Shown piece by piece: positions 55,660 to 64,000 of a stretch of DNA of 64,000 bases (position 1 is the stretch's first letter; each line of letters begins with the position of its first letter). The DNA comes from an uncultured Victivallis sp. (GTDB lineage: Bacteria; Verrucomicrobiota; Lentisphaeria; Victivallales; Victivallaceae). The position numbers and the translations under genes are program-made. The notes beneath the pieces are model-generated. The model saw only the letters and a program-made list of their open reading frames with translations. It was not told the origin of the DNA and did no database searches. The stretch spans positions 1-64,000 of the forward strand of contig CALXNS010000125.1 in the NCBI GenBank assembly GCA_944389815.1, read 5' to 3'.

Positions 55660-57345
55660 TCACTCCCCCTCTACAGGAACGCCGCGCGGATGTTTCCTGC
55701 TCAACGCCACCGCCGTGTTGTCCTCCGGCGAATCCCATGAACATTCGGCCACGACGATCAGCTCAGCCTGCCGCACCGACGTCGACTCCGAAGAGAAAAG
55801 CCATCCCACGTAAGGAATGTCCATCAGATACGGCACCCCGGTTCGGGAACGAACGGTCTCCTGTTTGCGCAAGCCGCCGATGACGAAACGATCCTTGCCG
55901 TGCGGCAGACTGACGCGCTGAGTGACGACGTTGCCCTGCGAAATCCGCGGCTGTCCGTTCGACTCAAACCCCATCAAACTGGTGTTGCTGAGCGTCACGT
56001 CGAAAAGCGTCTCATCCAGATTGACCGACGCGTTGTCGACCGTCATGCGGAAACCGAATCCGTCAAAGGCGGTCGTGATCTGCTGATTTCCTTTTCCGAC
56101 CGGCAGATCATCCCCGTGGGTGAAAGTGTGGTCGAGAATCTCTGAGAGCAGCTCATACGGCCCGACTCCGGTATCCGGCAGCGTGGTCGCGTCCGGAGCC
56201 GGAGTGGAGGTGTCCACATAAAAAATCCGGGTGGTGCGGTTCAATTCGCCGGAGGTGTTGTTGCGGATGCAGATCTCGCCGGTATGGGCGATTTTCGCCC
56301 GGCCGGACGAGGCAAGAAAATCGAGGTAGCGCGTGTTCCATTTCGGATTGAAGTTGTAGAAACTCGTACGCTCCGAACCGAAATCGCGCCCCAGCCCCCC
56401 GCTGTACAACGCGGCCCAGTTGTTGCGATACCGCCCGCCGACGGAAAAGAAATCCACCCCTTCGTTGTTTTTCCACGACTGAAAGTCCAGACCGATTCGT
56501 TCATCGTTCTCGCTGTACACTTCGTAAACCGTCACCTTGAGCCGCACCTGCGGGATCGGTACGTCGTAGAGCGCGAGCATCCGGGCGATGTTGTCGCACG
56601 AATAATTGCTCACATCAAAAATCAGCCAGTTCAAATCCGGATCGTAGGCGACGATATCCTGACCCTGCCACAACTCAGTCACATCGGAAATGTTCATTCC
56701 CATGTTTTCGATCAGCGGCATCAGATTCCGCGCCGGAACGAACTTCGGCAGATAGAAGAACATCTGCGAACCGTAACTGATCGCGCCAAGCGCCGGATCG
56801 TCCAGCATCGCCACAAGCGAATCGATCCCCATGCCGCCTTCGTGATCCTCGAACCGGTAATCCTCCGCGCTGACGATCAACAGCCCGGTGCCGTCGACAT
56901 ATTTCAGGCATTCCACCGCGGTGTTGCTCCCGAGCTGAACGGCCGGATCATACCCGGGCTGGGCGTTTACCGGCGTGGCGAGCACCGGTTCGCTGACCGT
57001 CGAAGTCAAGGGCGCAGTGGTCGTATTCGACGGATATTCCTGCTGGAGCGACGTATTGCCGACCCGTTTCGACTGCACCATCTGCCGCAGGTAATCGCGA
57101 AATTCATAGGCGTCGACATTTTCGAGCAGATAAGTTTTGGTGATGACACGCGGATCGGCATTGTCGCGAATGAAGTGAACCACTTCGGTGTCGTCCTTCA
57201 CCGATACCAGAAGCTGCGCCTCGACGCGGGTACTGTCATAGCCGCCGGTGTTGTTGAAATTCGAATCGCGCGGCACACCCGGAATCGCCGCCGCACGGCA
57301 GAAAAACGCCGTCAGAAAAAATGCGGTGAACAACATTGATTTCAT
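55660..57345 (-). CDS. secretin-like outer membrane protein (second of a tandem pair)
   Basis: 561 residues with a signal peptide (MKSMLFTAFFLTAFFCRAAA). The N-terminal half has N1-type repeat features (ITKTYLLENVDAYEFRDYLRQM; VPARNLMPLIENMGM). The C-terminal half has the secretin beta-barrel signature: RTGVPYLMDIPYVGWLFSS after RFVIGGLRKQE, plus VRLKVTVYEV. Secretins form the outer membrane pore of type II secretion or type IV pili. It follows a paralogue at 57370-58848 by 24 bases. GGAGGGAG precedes ATG 57345. A Thr/Pro linker (TTTAPLTSTVSEPV) lies near residue 115. No GspE, GspF or GspC gene is nearby. Confidence 0.82.
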   Translation of the reverse strand: MKSMLFTAFFLTAFFCRAAAIPGVPRDSNFNNTGGYDSTRVEAQLLVSVKDDTEVVHFIRDNADPRVITKTYLLENVDAYEFRDYLRQMVQSKRVGNTSLQQEYPSNTTTAPLTSTVSEPVLATPVNAQPGYDPAVQLGSNTAVECLKYVDGTGLLIVSAEDYRFEDHEGGMGIDSLVAMLDDPALGAISYGSQMFFYLPKFVPARNLMPLIENMGMNISDVTELWQGQDIVAYDPDLNWLIFDVSNYSCDNIARMLALYDVPIPQVRLKVTVYEVYSENDERIGLDFQSWKNNEGVDFFSVGGRYRNNWAALYSGGLGRDFGSERTSFYNFNPKWNTRYLDFLASSGRAKIAHTGEICIRNNTSGELNRTTRIFYVDTSTPAPDATTLPDTGVGPYELLSEILDHTFTHGDDLPVGKGNQQITTAFDGFGFRMTVDNASVNLDETLFDVTLSNTSLMGFESNGQPRISQGNVVTQRVSLPHGKDRFVIGGLRKQETVRSRTGVPYLMDIPYVGWLFSSESTSVRQAELIVVAECSWDSPEDNTAVALSRKHPRGVPVEGE

Positions 57346-57369
57346 GATGAAATTCTCCCTCCGGAAAAA

Positions 57370-58848
57370 TTATTTGATCCGCACCAGTTCGCCGACCGTG
57401 CCGTCACGCGGCGCCGGCGCCGCGGTATTGAGCATTTCCACCGTGACCGCCAGGAAGAATTCCGTTTTTTCCGTCGTCGTGGTCTGCGTACTGAACAGCC
57501 GCCCGATATACGGAATATCCTTCAGCCACGGAACGCCGATCGTCTGCGTCACATCCTGATCGAGTTCCCAGCGTGCGAGAATCGCCTCCTGATTGAGCGG
57601 CAGCGTTACGCTGCCTGTCACTTCGCTGGTCTCGATCAATTCGGTGCCGACGTTGTTGCGTTCGACCACGTTGGCCGAGGCGACGGCGTAATCGAAACAG
57701 ATCGTTCCGGGATATTTCGCGTATTCTCCGGGCCGGTAGGCGGTCATTGAAAACGCCTCCGTCGCCGGATAGCCGTCCTGCGGCAAACCGTAATGGAGGT
57801 TGACGATCGGCTGGTTGATCTTCAATGCCAGCTGACTGACCGAATCGTCTCCGGATACGGTGCTTGTACCGACGCTGGTCTGATCGTTGTTGGATTTGAC
57901 GATGTTTTCGAACTGCGGATTGAAATAAAGTTCGCTGCTGTCGGAATCGGAGTTGCTGACCGTCATGCTGGCCTGGTTGCGAATTTCCGCCTTGCCGCTC
58001 TGCGCCAGAAGACGGATGAAACTCGCATCGAACTGCGGCGCGGTGAAGAATCCGCCGAACGGACCGGAGACCGCCTGCAACGCCGCCGTCCCGCCCGACG
58101 ATACGCCGAACGCCTCCCAGGCGGTGGCGAAAATATTCAATCCGGGACCGTTCTTCCACGCGAGATAATCGAGTCCTACATCGCGCAGCATGCTCTCCCG
58201 AACCTCATATAACGTAAAATGAAACGTGATCTGCGGTGCGGGACGGTCGATCCAGCCGAGAAATTCGCGTACGTACTCCGTATTCGAACTGTTGTCCTTC
58301 CAGTAAATCTGGTTGGAATTGGCGTCCCATGCGTAAACCGATCCATACGGCCCCTCGCCGATGACCGAATTGACCAGAACGTTGAGCAGATTCTCTCCGG
58401 AGCGGTATTTCGGACGGTAAACCGCCCGGGTGATACCGGTGCCGCGGATGATGTCTCCGGGGGTTTTTCCGTCTATTTCGATGTTGCGGTCGACTTTCCG
58501 GATGAAATCGTCGACGTATGGCATCATGCCGACCGGGCAGGTGACGGTCAGAAGCTGGGTGTTGTCTGCGCCGTATTCGATGCAGCCGACGCTTGAATTC
58601 ATGTTGTAACGTTTGACCATCCCGAGCAGAAACGGCGTCACATCGTTGGACTGCACATATTTAAGGGTGTAGATGCGCGAAACCATATAGTCCTGCGCAT
58701 CATCCTGAACGAAACGCAGTTTCCGAATTCCGTCCTGCTGTTCTCCCGCAGATCGCGGCGGCTTCTCCTCCGCCGGAAGCATGATGTCTGCGCTCAAAAT
58801 CAGCATGACCGCCGCCATGCTCCGGATGGTTTTCACGCTGAACGCCAT
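57370..58848 (-). CDS. secretin-like outer membrane protein (first of a tandem pair)
   Basis: 492 residues with a signal peptide (MAFSVKTIRSMAAVMLILSA). N1-like repeats: SRIYTLKYVQSNDVTPFLLG and SGENLLNVLVNSVIG. C-terminal secretin signature GVPWLKDIPYIGRLFSTQTT and EKTEFFLAVTVEML. It shares the build of the next gene, including a middle segment with FTLYEV and DYLAWKN that aligns with VTVYEV and DFQSWKN in the partner. AGGAGAGGAGAA precedes ATG 58848. Two half-similar secretin genes in tandem could form a mixed pore or serve different substrates. Confidence 0.82.
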   Translation of the reverse strand: MAFSVKTIRSMAAVMLILSADIMLPAEEKPPRSAGEQQDGIRKLRFVQDDAQDYMVSRIYTLKYVQSNDVTPFLLGMVKRYNMNSSVGCIEYGADNTQLLTVTCPVGMMPYVDDFIRKVDRNIEIDGKTPGDIIRGTGITRAVYRPKYRSGENLLNVLVNSVIGEGPYGSVYAWDANSNQIYWKDNSSNTEYVREFLGWIDRPAPQITFHFTLYEVRESMLRDVGLDYLAWKNGPGLNIFATAWEAFGVSSGGTAALQAVSGPFGGFFTAPQFDASFIRLLAQSGKAEIRNQASMTVSNSDSDSSELYFNPQFENIVKSNNDQTSVGTSTVSGDDSVSQLALKINQPIVNLHYGLPQDGYPATEAFSMTAYRPGEYAKYPGTICFDYAVASANVVERNNVGTELIETSEVTGSVTLPLNQEAILARWELDQDVTQTIGVPWLKDIPYIGRLFSTQTTTTEKTEFFLAVTVEMLNTAAPAPRDGTVGELVRIK

Positions 58849-59094
58849 TTCTCCTCTCCTTTGAATGCGTTTATGCTGAACCGGGATTGTTCCGTCTCCC
58901 GGAATGCCGAACATCCTCCGTCATGGCAACTCAGGAACGACACGACACTCGCGTCCGGCCACGAAGAATCTCTTCCGGCACGGAAACACCGCGGAAAATC
59001 GCCGGGACGAAATCACTTTTCAATAACAGCTGCGCGGAAACCGTCGGCTCTCCACAACCGGCGGATACGCAAAATCTTCCTCTCCATACTCTTT

Positions 59095-59122
59095 ATTCTA
59101 ACACGGCGCGACGATTTGTCAA
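59095..59122 (-). promoter_or_regulatory. promoter TTGACA-16-TAGAAT for the secretin operon
   Basis: Minus-strand perfect -35 (59117-59122), 16-base spacer, -10 TAGAAT (59095-59100). Confidence 0.6.
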
Positions 59123-59236
59123 GGCGTCAATGCGATCGAATGAAACTTTTTCCGCAAAAATTTTTTCCGAATTCCCGATTACGCCTCCACGAGGGAGGGG
59201 ATGGCAGATCCGACAATGTTTCTCGCAAAGAGGTCA

Positions 59237-59265
59237 TTGCCTCCGCGGGATTTCCAATGTATAAT
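59237..59265 (+). promoter_or_regulatory. promoter TTGCCT-17-TATAAT
   Basis: -35 TTGCCT (59237-59242), 17-base spacer, perfect -10 (59260-59265), 51 bases before the ATG at 59316. Confidence 0.65.
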
Positions 59266-59315
59266 AATATGAAATGAAATTCCAATTCCAAACCGCACAA
59301 GAGGGAGTCCTTCGA

Positions 59316-60866
59316 ATGAACAACAATAACATCGTCAACATCATCAACTTCATCCGCGCCGTCGAGCCGCGGTTCGCCCCCGGCGAGATCGACCTCTTCG
59401 AACCGATGCGCGAACAAATGGCGCTGGCAAAGAAACATCACCTTCCCACCACCTGGCTGCTGCAATACGACGCCCTCGTGGAAGGGCCGTTCGTCGATTT
59501 CCTGAAACGGGAAATGCCGGAAACTCATGAAATCGGCATCTGGTTTGAAGTCGTCCAGCAGAACGTCGAAGCCGCCGGCATCCCGTGGCACGGCCGCTGG
59601 TCGTGGGACTGGCACACCGACGTTGGATTTTCGGTGGGATATTCGCCCCGGGAACGGGAAAAAATCGCAGACTGCTTCATTGCGAAATTCGAGGAAACCT
59701 TCGGATTCCGGCCGAAATCCATGGGCAGCTGGCTGTTCGACGCGCATCTGCTCGGTTATCTGCACGACCGTTACGGCATCGAAAGCGCATGCAACTGCAA
59801 GGATCAATACGGCACCGACGGATATACGCTCTGGGGAGGGTACTGGGCGAACGGATATTATCCTGCGCGCAACAACGCCTACCTCCCGGCGCAGAGCGAA
59901 GCGAACCGCATTCCCGTTCCGGTCTTCCGGATGCTCGGCAGCGACCCGCTCTATCAATATGACGCCGTCGACCGCGGCAACGGCCAGATCGTCATCACGC
60001 TCGAACCGATCTACGCCGGCGCGGATGGCGGCGGCGGCGATCCGGCGTGGTGCGAATGGTTCTTCCGGGAAAACGTCCGCGAACCGCATTTCGCGATGAG
60101 TTACGCCCAGGCCGGGCAGGAAAACGCCTTCGGCTGGCCGAAAATGGGTGCGGGACTGCGTTATCAGTACGCCATGCTCGAACGCCTCCGTGACGAAGGC
60201 GTGCTCCGGGTCGAAACCCTCCACGAAACCGGTGCGTGGTTCCGGAAAAACTTCTCCGTCACCCCGGTCAGCGCCGTCGTGACGCGCGAAGACTGGCGCA
60301 ATGAAAATCATCAGGGGGTCTGGTATCTCTCGCAAAGGGGGCGCATCAATCTCTTCCGTACCGAAACGCGGGAACTCGTCATCCGCGACTGGCAGCTCTT
60401 CAGCGACGATTATCCGGAACCCTTCCTGCGCGACGTCTGCACAACCAGCAGCTGCACCTTCGATGCGCTTCCGCTCGTCGACGGCATGCTCTGGCATCCC
60501 GCCTCGATCGCCTTCCCCGGCGGCCCCGGCGAACTCGGACAAATCCGGGCGCTCCCGGATCAGAAAACCATGGAGATCGAATGGCTCTGCGCCGACGGAA
60601 CCATCGCCGTCACGCTGACGCCGGAGGGAATCTCCGTGGAATTTCCACGCCCCGGCATGACGCTCCATTTCCGGTACGACGCCGAAGCGGCCGCGCGACA
60701 TCATACGACCATCGGATTTGATTCTTCGACCACTTCACTGCAGTTCAGTCACAACGCGGCCCGTTACCGCCTGAACGCCGTCACCGGACAAATCGTCCCG
60801 GTCGACGGAGGGTGGGATTTCACCGCCTCTGGAACCACCCTTCATCTTACCGGAACCCTCGCCTGA
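59316..60866 (+). CDS. cytoplasmic glycosidase- or deacetylase-like protein, unassigned family
   Basis: 516 residues, no signal peptide. The N-terminal 350 residues look like a GH57/polysaccharide-deacetylase-type barrel: HLPTTWLLQYDALVEGPFV, GIPWHGRWSWDWH, PKSMGSWLFDAHLLGYLHDR and GTDGYTLWGGYW are reminiscent of Lentisphaerae proteins of unknown specificity. The C-terminal part is beta-rich (TIAVTLTPEGISVEF, LHFRYDAEA). GGGAG precedes ATG 59316, with a promoter close upstream. Not recognised as a defined family; function in carbohydrate metabolism is inferred from fold-like features. Ends before a bidirectional terminator. Confidence 0.7.
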   Translation: MNNNNIVNIINFIRAVEPRFAPGEIDLFEPMREQMALAKKHHLPTTWLLQYDALVEGPFVDFLKREMPETHEIGIWFEVVQQNVEAAGIPWHGRWSWDWHTDVGFSVGYSPREREKIADCFIAKFEETFGFRPKSMGSWLFDAHLLGYLHDRYGIESACNCKDQYGTDGYTLWGGYWANGYYPARNNAYLPAQSEANRIPVPVFRMLGSDPLYQYDAVDRGNGQIVITLEPIYAGADGGGGDPAWCEWFFRENVREPHFAMSYAQAGQENAFGWPKMGAGLRYQYAMLERLRDEGVLRVETLHETGAWFRKNFSVTPVSAVVTREDWRNENHQGVWYLSQRGRINLFRTETRELVIRDWQLFSDDYPEPFLRDVCTTSSCTFDALPLVDGMLWHPASIAFPGGPGELGQIRALPDQKTMEIEWLCADGTIAVTLTPEGISVEFPRPGMTLHFRYDAEAAARHHTTIGFDSSTTSLQFSHNAARYRLNAVTGQIVPVDGGWDFTASGTTLHLTGTLA

Positions 60867-60888
60867 AATTGCAATTCCGGCATGACGG

Positions 60889-60926
60889 AAAAACGCCGCA
60901 CCGGGATGTTTCCGGTGCGGCGTTTT
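60889..60926. terminator. bidirectional terminator between convergent genes
   Basis: Perfect 11-bp stem CGCCGCACCGG (60894-60904) and CCGGTGCGGCG (60912-60922), loop GATGTTT, flanked by AAAAA on the left and TTTT on the right. It serves both the gene ending at 60866 and lpd ending at 60947. Confidence 0.85.
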
Positions 60927-60946
60927 CTCATTTCGATACGGTTCCT

Positions 60947-62344
60947 TTACTTTCTCCGCCGGGTCGGCAGATGGGCGCATTCGCCGTGAACGGCGTGAGC
61001 CGCTTCCATCATCGCCTCGCCCAGCGTCGGATGCGCGTGAATCGCCCGGCCCAGTTCGCGGGCGGTGATCTCCAGCAGCATCGCCGGCGACGCCTCCGCA
61101 ATCAGATCGGTCGCATGCGGTCCGATGATGTGCACGCCGAGCACCTGATCGCTCTTCCGGTCGGCGATGATCTTGACGAATCCCTCGGTCTGATTCATCG
61201 CCATCGCCTTGCCGAGAGCCGAAAACGGGAACTTCCCGACGACGTAATCGATGTTGTCGGCCTTGCACTGCTCCTCGGATTTTCCGATGGTTCCGATTTC
61301 CGGAGTGGTGAAGATGCAGCCCGGCGTCAGTTCGCCGGTGAACTTCACCGGTTTGCCGCAGATTGCGGCGACCGCGGCTCCGGCGGCGGCGCTGGCCCAG
61401 TGGGCGAGCATCACCTTGCCGACCGCGTCACCGATCGCATAAATGTTCGGCGCGGAGGTTTTGAAGTTCTCATCCACTTCGATGAACCCGCGCTGATTGG
61501 TCTTCACTCCCGCCGCGGGCAGATTCAACGCGGCCGTCGCCGGTTTCCGACCGATCGACACCAGAAGGTATTCGGCCTTGAGCGTTTCCGTTCCGACTTT
61601 GCCGCTTACGCCGTTCTTCATACACTTGATGTCGCTCAACGGCTGTCCGGTCAGAATGCGGATGCCGCGATCGCCCATCGCCCGGGTCAGCAGCCGGGCA
61701 CATTCGCCGTCGGTCGCCGGCAATATCTGCGGGAGCATCTCCACGACGGTCACTTCCGTACCGAGTTCGGCGAAGAGACAGGCGAATTCGCAGCCGATCA
61801 CGCCGCCGCCCAGAATCAGCAGACTTTTCGGAAGTTTCGGAATGCTCAGAAGTTCAGTGGAAGTGAGAATCCGTTCGCCTGCGGGAATGAATCCCGGAAC
61901 GAGCGGTTCCGATCCAGCGGCGATGATGAATTTATCCGCCTCGATCACGGTTCCGGCCGCCTCGCCCGCGGCGACCAGCAGCTGTTTCCGGGAGAGAAAT
62001 TCGCCGCGCCCGCCGAATACGGTCACGCCGGCGGCCTTGAGCAGTCCGGAAATGCCGTTGCGGAGTTTGCCGATGACTTCGTCCTTGCGGTTGAGCATCT
62101 TCTTCCAGTCGGCCTTCACCTCGCCCTCGATGATGACGCCGAAATCCGCCGCGTGTTTCGCCGCCGCAAAAGCCTCCGCTCCCGCAATCAGGGTTTTGGT
62201 CGGGATGCATCCCACGTTGAGGCAGGTGCCGCCGACGAACGATTTCTCGACCAACGCGGTTTTCAGTCCGTTCTGCCCGGCCCGAATCGCGGCGACGTAA
62301 CCGCCCGGACCGGCACCGATCACACACACATCAAACTTTTCCAC
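60947..62344 (-). CDS. lpd: dihydrolipoyl dehydrogenase
   Basis: 465 residues, FAD disulfide reductase, E3 of 2-oxoacid dehydrogenase or glycine cleavage complexes. FAD motif VIGAGPGGYVAAIRA, redox-active CLNVGC near 40-45, NAD motif LLILGGGVIGCEFA, FAD site NIYAIGDAVG, and C-terminal catalytic HAHPTLGEA are all present. Starts with GTG after AAGGAAAA; longer frames upstream are not coding. No partner E1/E2 gene is in the window, so it may serve a complex encoded elsewhere. Confidence 0.95.
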   Translation of the reverse strand: MEKFDVCVIGAGPGGYVAAIRAGQNGLKTALVEKSFVGGTCLNVGCIPTKTLIAGAEAFAAAKHAADFGVIIEGEVKADWKKMLNRKDEVIGKLRNGISGLLKAAGVTVFGGRGEFLSRKQLLVAAGEAAGTVIEADKFIIAAGSEPLVPGFIPAGERILTSTELLSIPKLPKSLLILGGGVIGCEFACLFAELGTEVTVVEMLPQILPATDGECARLLTRAMGDRGIRILTGQPLSDIKCMKNGVSGKVGTETLKAEYLLVSIGRKPATAALNLPAAGVKTNQRGFIEVDENFKTSAPNIYAIGDAVGKVMLAHWASAAAGAAVAAICGKPVKFTGELTPGCIFTTPEIGTIGKSEEQCKADNIDYVVGKFPFSALGKAMAMNQTEGFVKIIADRKSDQVLGVHIIGPHATDLIAEASPAMLLEITARELGRAIHAHPTLGEAMMEAAHAVHGECAHLPTRRRK

Positions 62345-62393
62345 TTTTCCTTCTTTCCCTGTTTTTGTTTTCCGGAATCGCCTCCGGTCTGAA

Positions 62394-62422
62394 ACAATAG
62401 CACGTTTTCCGTTTCCGGTCAA
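62394..62422 (-). promoter_or_regulatory. promoter TTGACC-17-TATTGT for lpd
   Basis: Minus-strand -35 TTGACC (62417-62422), 17-base spacer, -10 TATTGT (62394-62399), 50 bases before the GTG start. Read-through from the thioesterase gene is also possible. Confidence 0.45.
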
Positions 62423-62451
62423 ACCGTATTGCCGGCTTTTATCGGGAAAAA

Positions 62452-62811
62452 TCAACTTTCCTTCAGCGGCTGCTTGCATCCCTTCTCATCGACATTAACG
62501 AAGGTGCATACCGCCTCCAGCGCCGCGGCGCCTCCGACCCGGCCGTGAACGAAAAACGTCACACTGCAACGCCGGAACTCCTTCACTTCGCCGTAGAATT
62601 CGACGATCTCCCCCTCGCCGACCGGCCGTGACAGCACCACGTTGTCGAACCGGTACCCGGCCAGATGCCGTTTTCCGGTGATCCGTACAGCAAAAACGGC
62701 CGCCTGCTCGGCCAGAAATTCGAGCATGCGACCGCCGTAAAGTTTGCCGCCTACGCCGAGATCGCAGATCTTGACCAGGCGGCTGCCGATGAATTGTTCC
62801 ATTGGTTCCAT
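62452..62811 (-). CDS. hotdog-fold acyl-CoA thioesterase
   Basis: 119 residues. LYGGRMLEFLAEQAAVFAVR is the central hotdog helix, and GEIVEFYGEV and CTFVNVDEKGCKQP match YciA/BFIT-type acyl-CoA thioesterases, which hydrolyse short to medium acyl-CoAs in the cytoplasm. The start at 62811 has only a weak ribosome binding site; ATG at 62802 is also possible. Its stop is 107 bases upstream of the lpd start, same strand. Acyl chain preference unknown. Confidence 0.85.
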   Translation of the reverse strand: MEPMEQFIGSRLVKICDLGVGGKLYGGRMLEFLAEQAAVFAVRITGKRHLAGYRFDNVVLSRPVGEGEIVEFYGEVKEFRRCSVTFFVHGRVGGAAALEAVCTFVNVDEKGCKQPLKES

Positions 62812-62886
62812 GCGTTCCGCGCGTTTCCGTTTTCCTGTTCAAATATGATGATAAAACATACCACGCGGAACACGATTTTCAAGCGA

Positions 62887-64000
62887 TTACCAGTGGATCA
62901 ACTCCTGAACATTCACCGGCAATCCGGTCTTCATCGAGAGATTGGCTCCGATTCCGGTCAGAATCGACTTCGCGCCGTCGTGGTAATCCGCCGCGCGCCC
63001 GAGCGGATCGTCTCCGGCGCCGACCAGGACATCCTGGAGCAAACGCTCATCCCCGCCGCCGTGCCCGGCGAGCGAGTCGCAGCTGTATCCGATCGAGACC
63101 GGCTTGCCCCAGAGCGGCTGCACGATGATTTCGGGCACCATCGCGGCGCGGTCGACTTCGCCGGCGCCCGCCGCGGCGGAATTCTTCTCGACTTCGACGT
63201 TGCCGAAGGTGTTGAAGTCACACCCCTTGTCGGCGTCGCAGAAGGGACGTTCGACCACGTTGAACTCCAACCGGCCGCGGGTGCCGTTGAACACCACGCG
63301 ATACCCTTCCCACGGCGTGTGGGCGCAGAGGCAGTAGGTCATCACCACATTGTTGCGGTAACGGACCATCACGCTCATGTTGTCCTCGATGCTGATGCCG
63401 TCGCCGAACACGCTCTGGTCGCGCTGATAGCCGTCCTCGGCTTCGGCGTTGTAATAGAGTTCATTGAGCTGTTCGTCCTCCGGGAGCGGCTTGACGTGAA
63501 GCGCGAAGGGATCCTTCGCCGCGATCGGGTTGTTGCGGCATCTCTGATAGAATTCGGTCACGCCGCGCTTTTCGGCGTTGATTTTGCCGTAGAATTTGAG
63601 ATCTCCCTGCGCGAAAACCATCACCGGTTCGGAATCGATCCACCAGTTGACCAGATCGAAATGGTGCGTCGCCTTGTGCACCATCAGGCCGCCGCTGTTG
63701 ACCTTGTTGCGGTGCCAGCGCCGGAAGTAATCCGCGCCGTGAAGGGTGTCGAGCATCCATTCGAAATGGACGGTGGTGATTTCGCCGATGATGCCGCTCT
63801 TGAGCAGTTCCTTGACCTTGCTGTTGCGCGGCGAATAGCGGTAATTGAACGTGACGGTCAATTTCCGGCCGGTCCGCTTCTGGGTATCGATGATCTGCTG
63901 GCACTTTTCGGCGTCGATGGTCATCGGCTTCTCGCTGATGACATCGCAACCGAGTTCCATCGCGCGGCAGGTGTAGATGTGATGGGTCCGATCCATGCTC
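62887..64000 (-). CDS. Gfo/Idh/MocA-family oxidoreductase, 5' end beyond the window
   Basis: The visible 370 residues lack the N-terminal Rossmann GxGxxG segment, which must lie past the right edge; an ATG at 63996 is not the true start. Present are the EKP cofactor motif ([14 protein letters not shown]), [40 protein letters not shown] (the H...D catalytic pattern) and a long C-terminal beta sheet. Such enzymes oxidise, reduce or epimerise sugars and inositols with NAD(P). Substrate unknown. Terminal 3' sequence [15 protein letters not shown] is typical of sugar dehydrogenases in Planctomycetes and Lentisphaerae. Confidence 0.9.
   Translation of the reverse strand, partial: SMDRTHHIYTCRAMELGCDVISEKPMTIDAEKCQQIIDTQKRTGRKLTVTFNYRYSPRNSKVKELLKSGIIGEITTVHFEWMLDTLHGADYFRRWHRNKVNSGGLMVHKATHHFDLVNWWIDSEPVMVFAQGDLKFYGKINAEKRGVTEFYQRCRNNPIAAKDPFALHVKPLPEDEQLNELYYNAEAEDGYQRDQSVFGDGISIEDNMSVMVRYRNNVVMTYCLCAHTPWEGYRVVFNGTRGRLEFNVVERPFCDADKGCDFNTFGNVEVEKNSAAAGAGEVDRAAMVPEIIVQPLWGKPVSIGYSCDSLAGHGGGDERLLQDVLVGAGDDPLGRAADYHDGAKSILTGIGANLSMKTGLPVNVQELIHW

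Larger units (their letters stand above)
58849..59315. other. intergenic region between divergent secretin and glycosidase-like genes
   Basis: 467 bases without a credible gene. It holds divergent promoters at 59095-59122 (minus) and 59237-59265 (plus). The minus transcript would have a leader of about 240 bases, long enough for regulation, but I see no clear conserved structure in it. Confidence 0.45.

Overview
The window looks like a chromosomal segment of a Gram-negative, GC-rich bacterium of the Lentisphaerae/Victivallales type (PVC superphylum). Support for this: three type IV pilin-like proteins of the DUF1559 style ([17 protein letters not shown]-terminus and a C-terminal H...DG/DS motif), each beside large secreted multi-domain glycosidases; an HtrB/LpxL-type lipid A acyltransferase; and secretin-like outer membrane proteins. 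The lineage is inferred from gene style; there is no rRNA gene here to confirm it. No tRNA, rRNA, CRISPR array or insertion sequence was found.

Layout. 1-461: gene-free, AT-rich regulatory DNA for a gene off the left edge. 462-7260: carbohydrate locus A (minus strand): GntR/LacI-hybrid regulator, pilin-like protein, and a large secreted glycosidase split by a frameshift in a run of eight T. 7345-17045: a long minus-strand operon: rarA, 5-formyl-THF cyclo-ligase, RNase Y, alanine racemase, aldehyde dehydrogenase, phosphomannomutase, a small lipoprotein, a Nudix hydrolase and an OppC-like permease, ending in a clear terminator. 17619-26425: locus B: a DUF6259-like gene facing a minus-strand run of LacI regulator, GH130 phosphorylase, pilin-like protein and a 1301-residue glycosidase. 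26503-28281: tyrA and an ABC ATPase.

28412-40502: a long plus-strand unit beginning with a structured leader and nusA, then infB, rbfA, a DHH phosphoesterase, truB, an unrecognised gene, indolepyruvate:ferredoxin oxidoreductase genes iorA and iorB, an ACT-domain gene, paaK and an M48 protease. rimP, which usually precedes nusA, is absent. 40488-43653: MoxR ATPase and U32 peptidase. 43852-48088: locus C: glycosidase and pilin-like gene on minus, divergent LacI regulator on plus. 48103-55117: OppB-like permease, an 11-bp tandem repeat, queH, a MATE exporter, lipid A acyltransferase, a secreted unknown, a TSCPD-domain protein and a basic amino acid antiporter. 55177-59122: two secretin-like genes followed by a small lipoprotein. 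59260-64000: a cytoplasmic glycosidase-like protein, lipoamide dehydrogenase, a hotdog thioesterase and a truncated Gfo/Idh/MocA dehydrogenase.

The most striking pattern is the threefold recurrence of one module: dedicated transcription regulator, DUF1559-type pseudopilin and secreted glycosidase, with palindromes near the promoters. Together with the tandem secretin genes this suggests a pilin-linked polysaccharide-use system in place of the SusC/SusD systems of Bacteroidetes. That functional link is inference.
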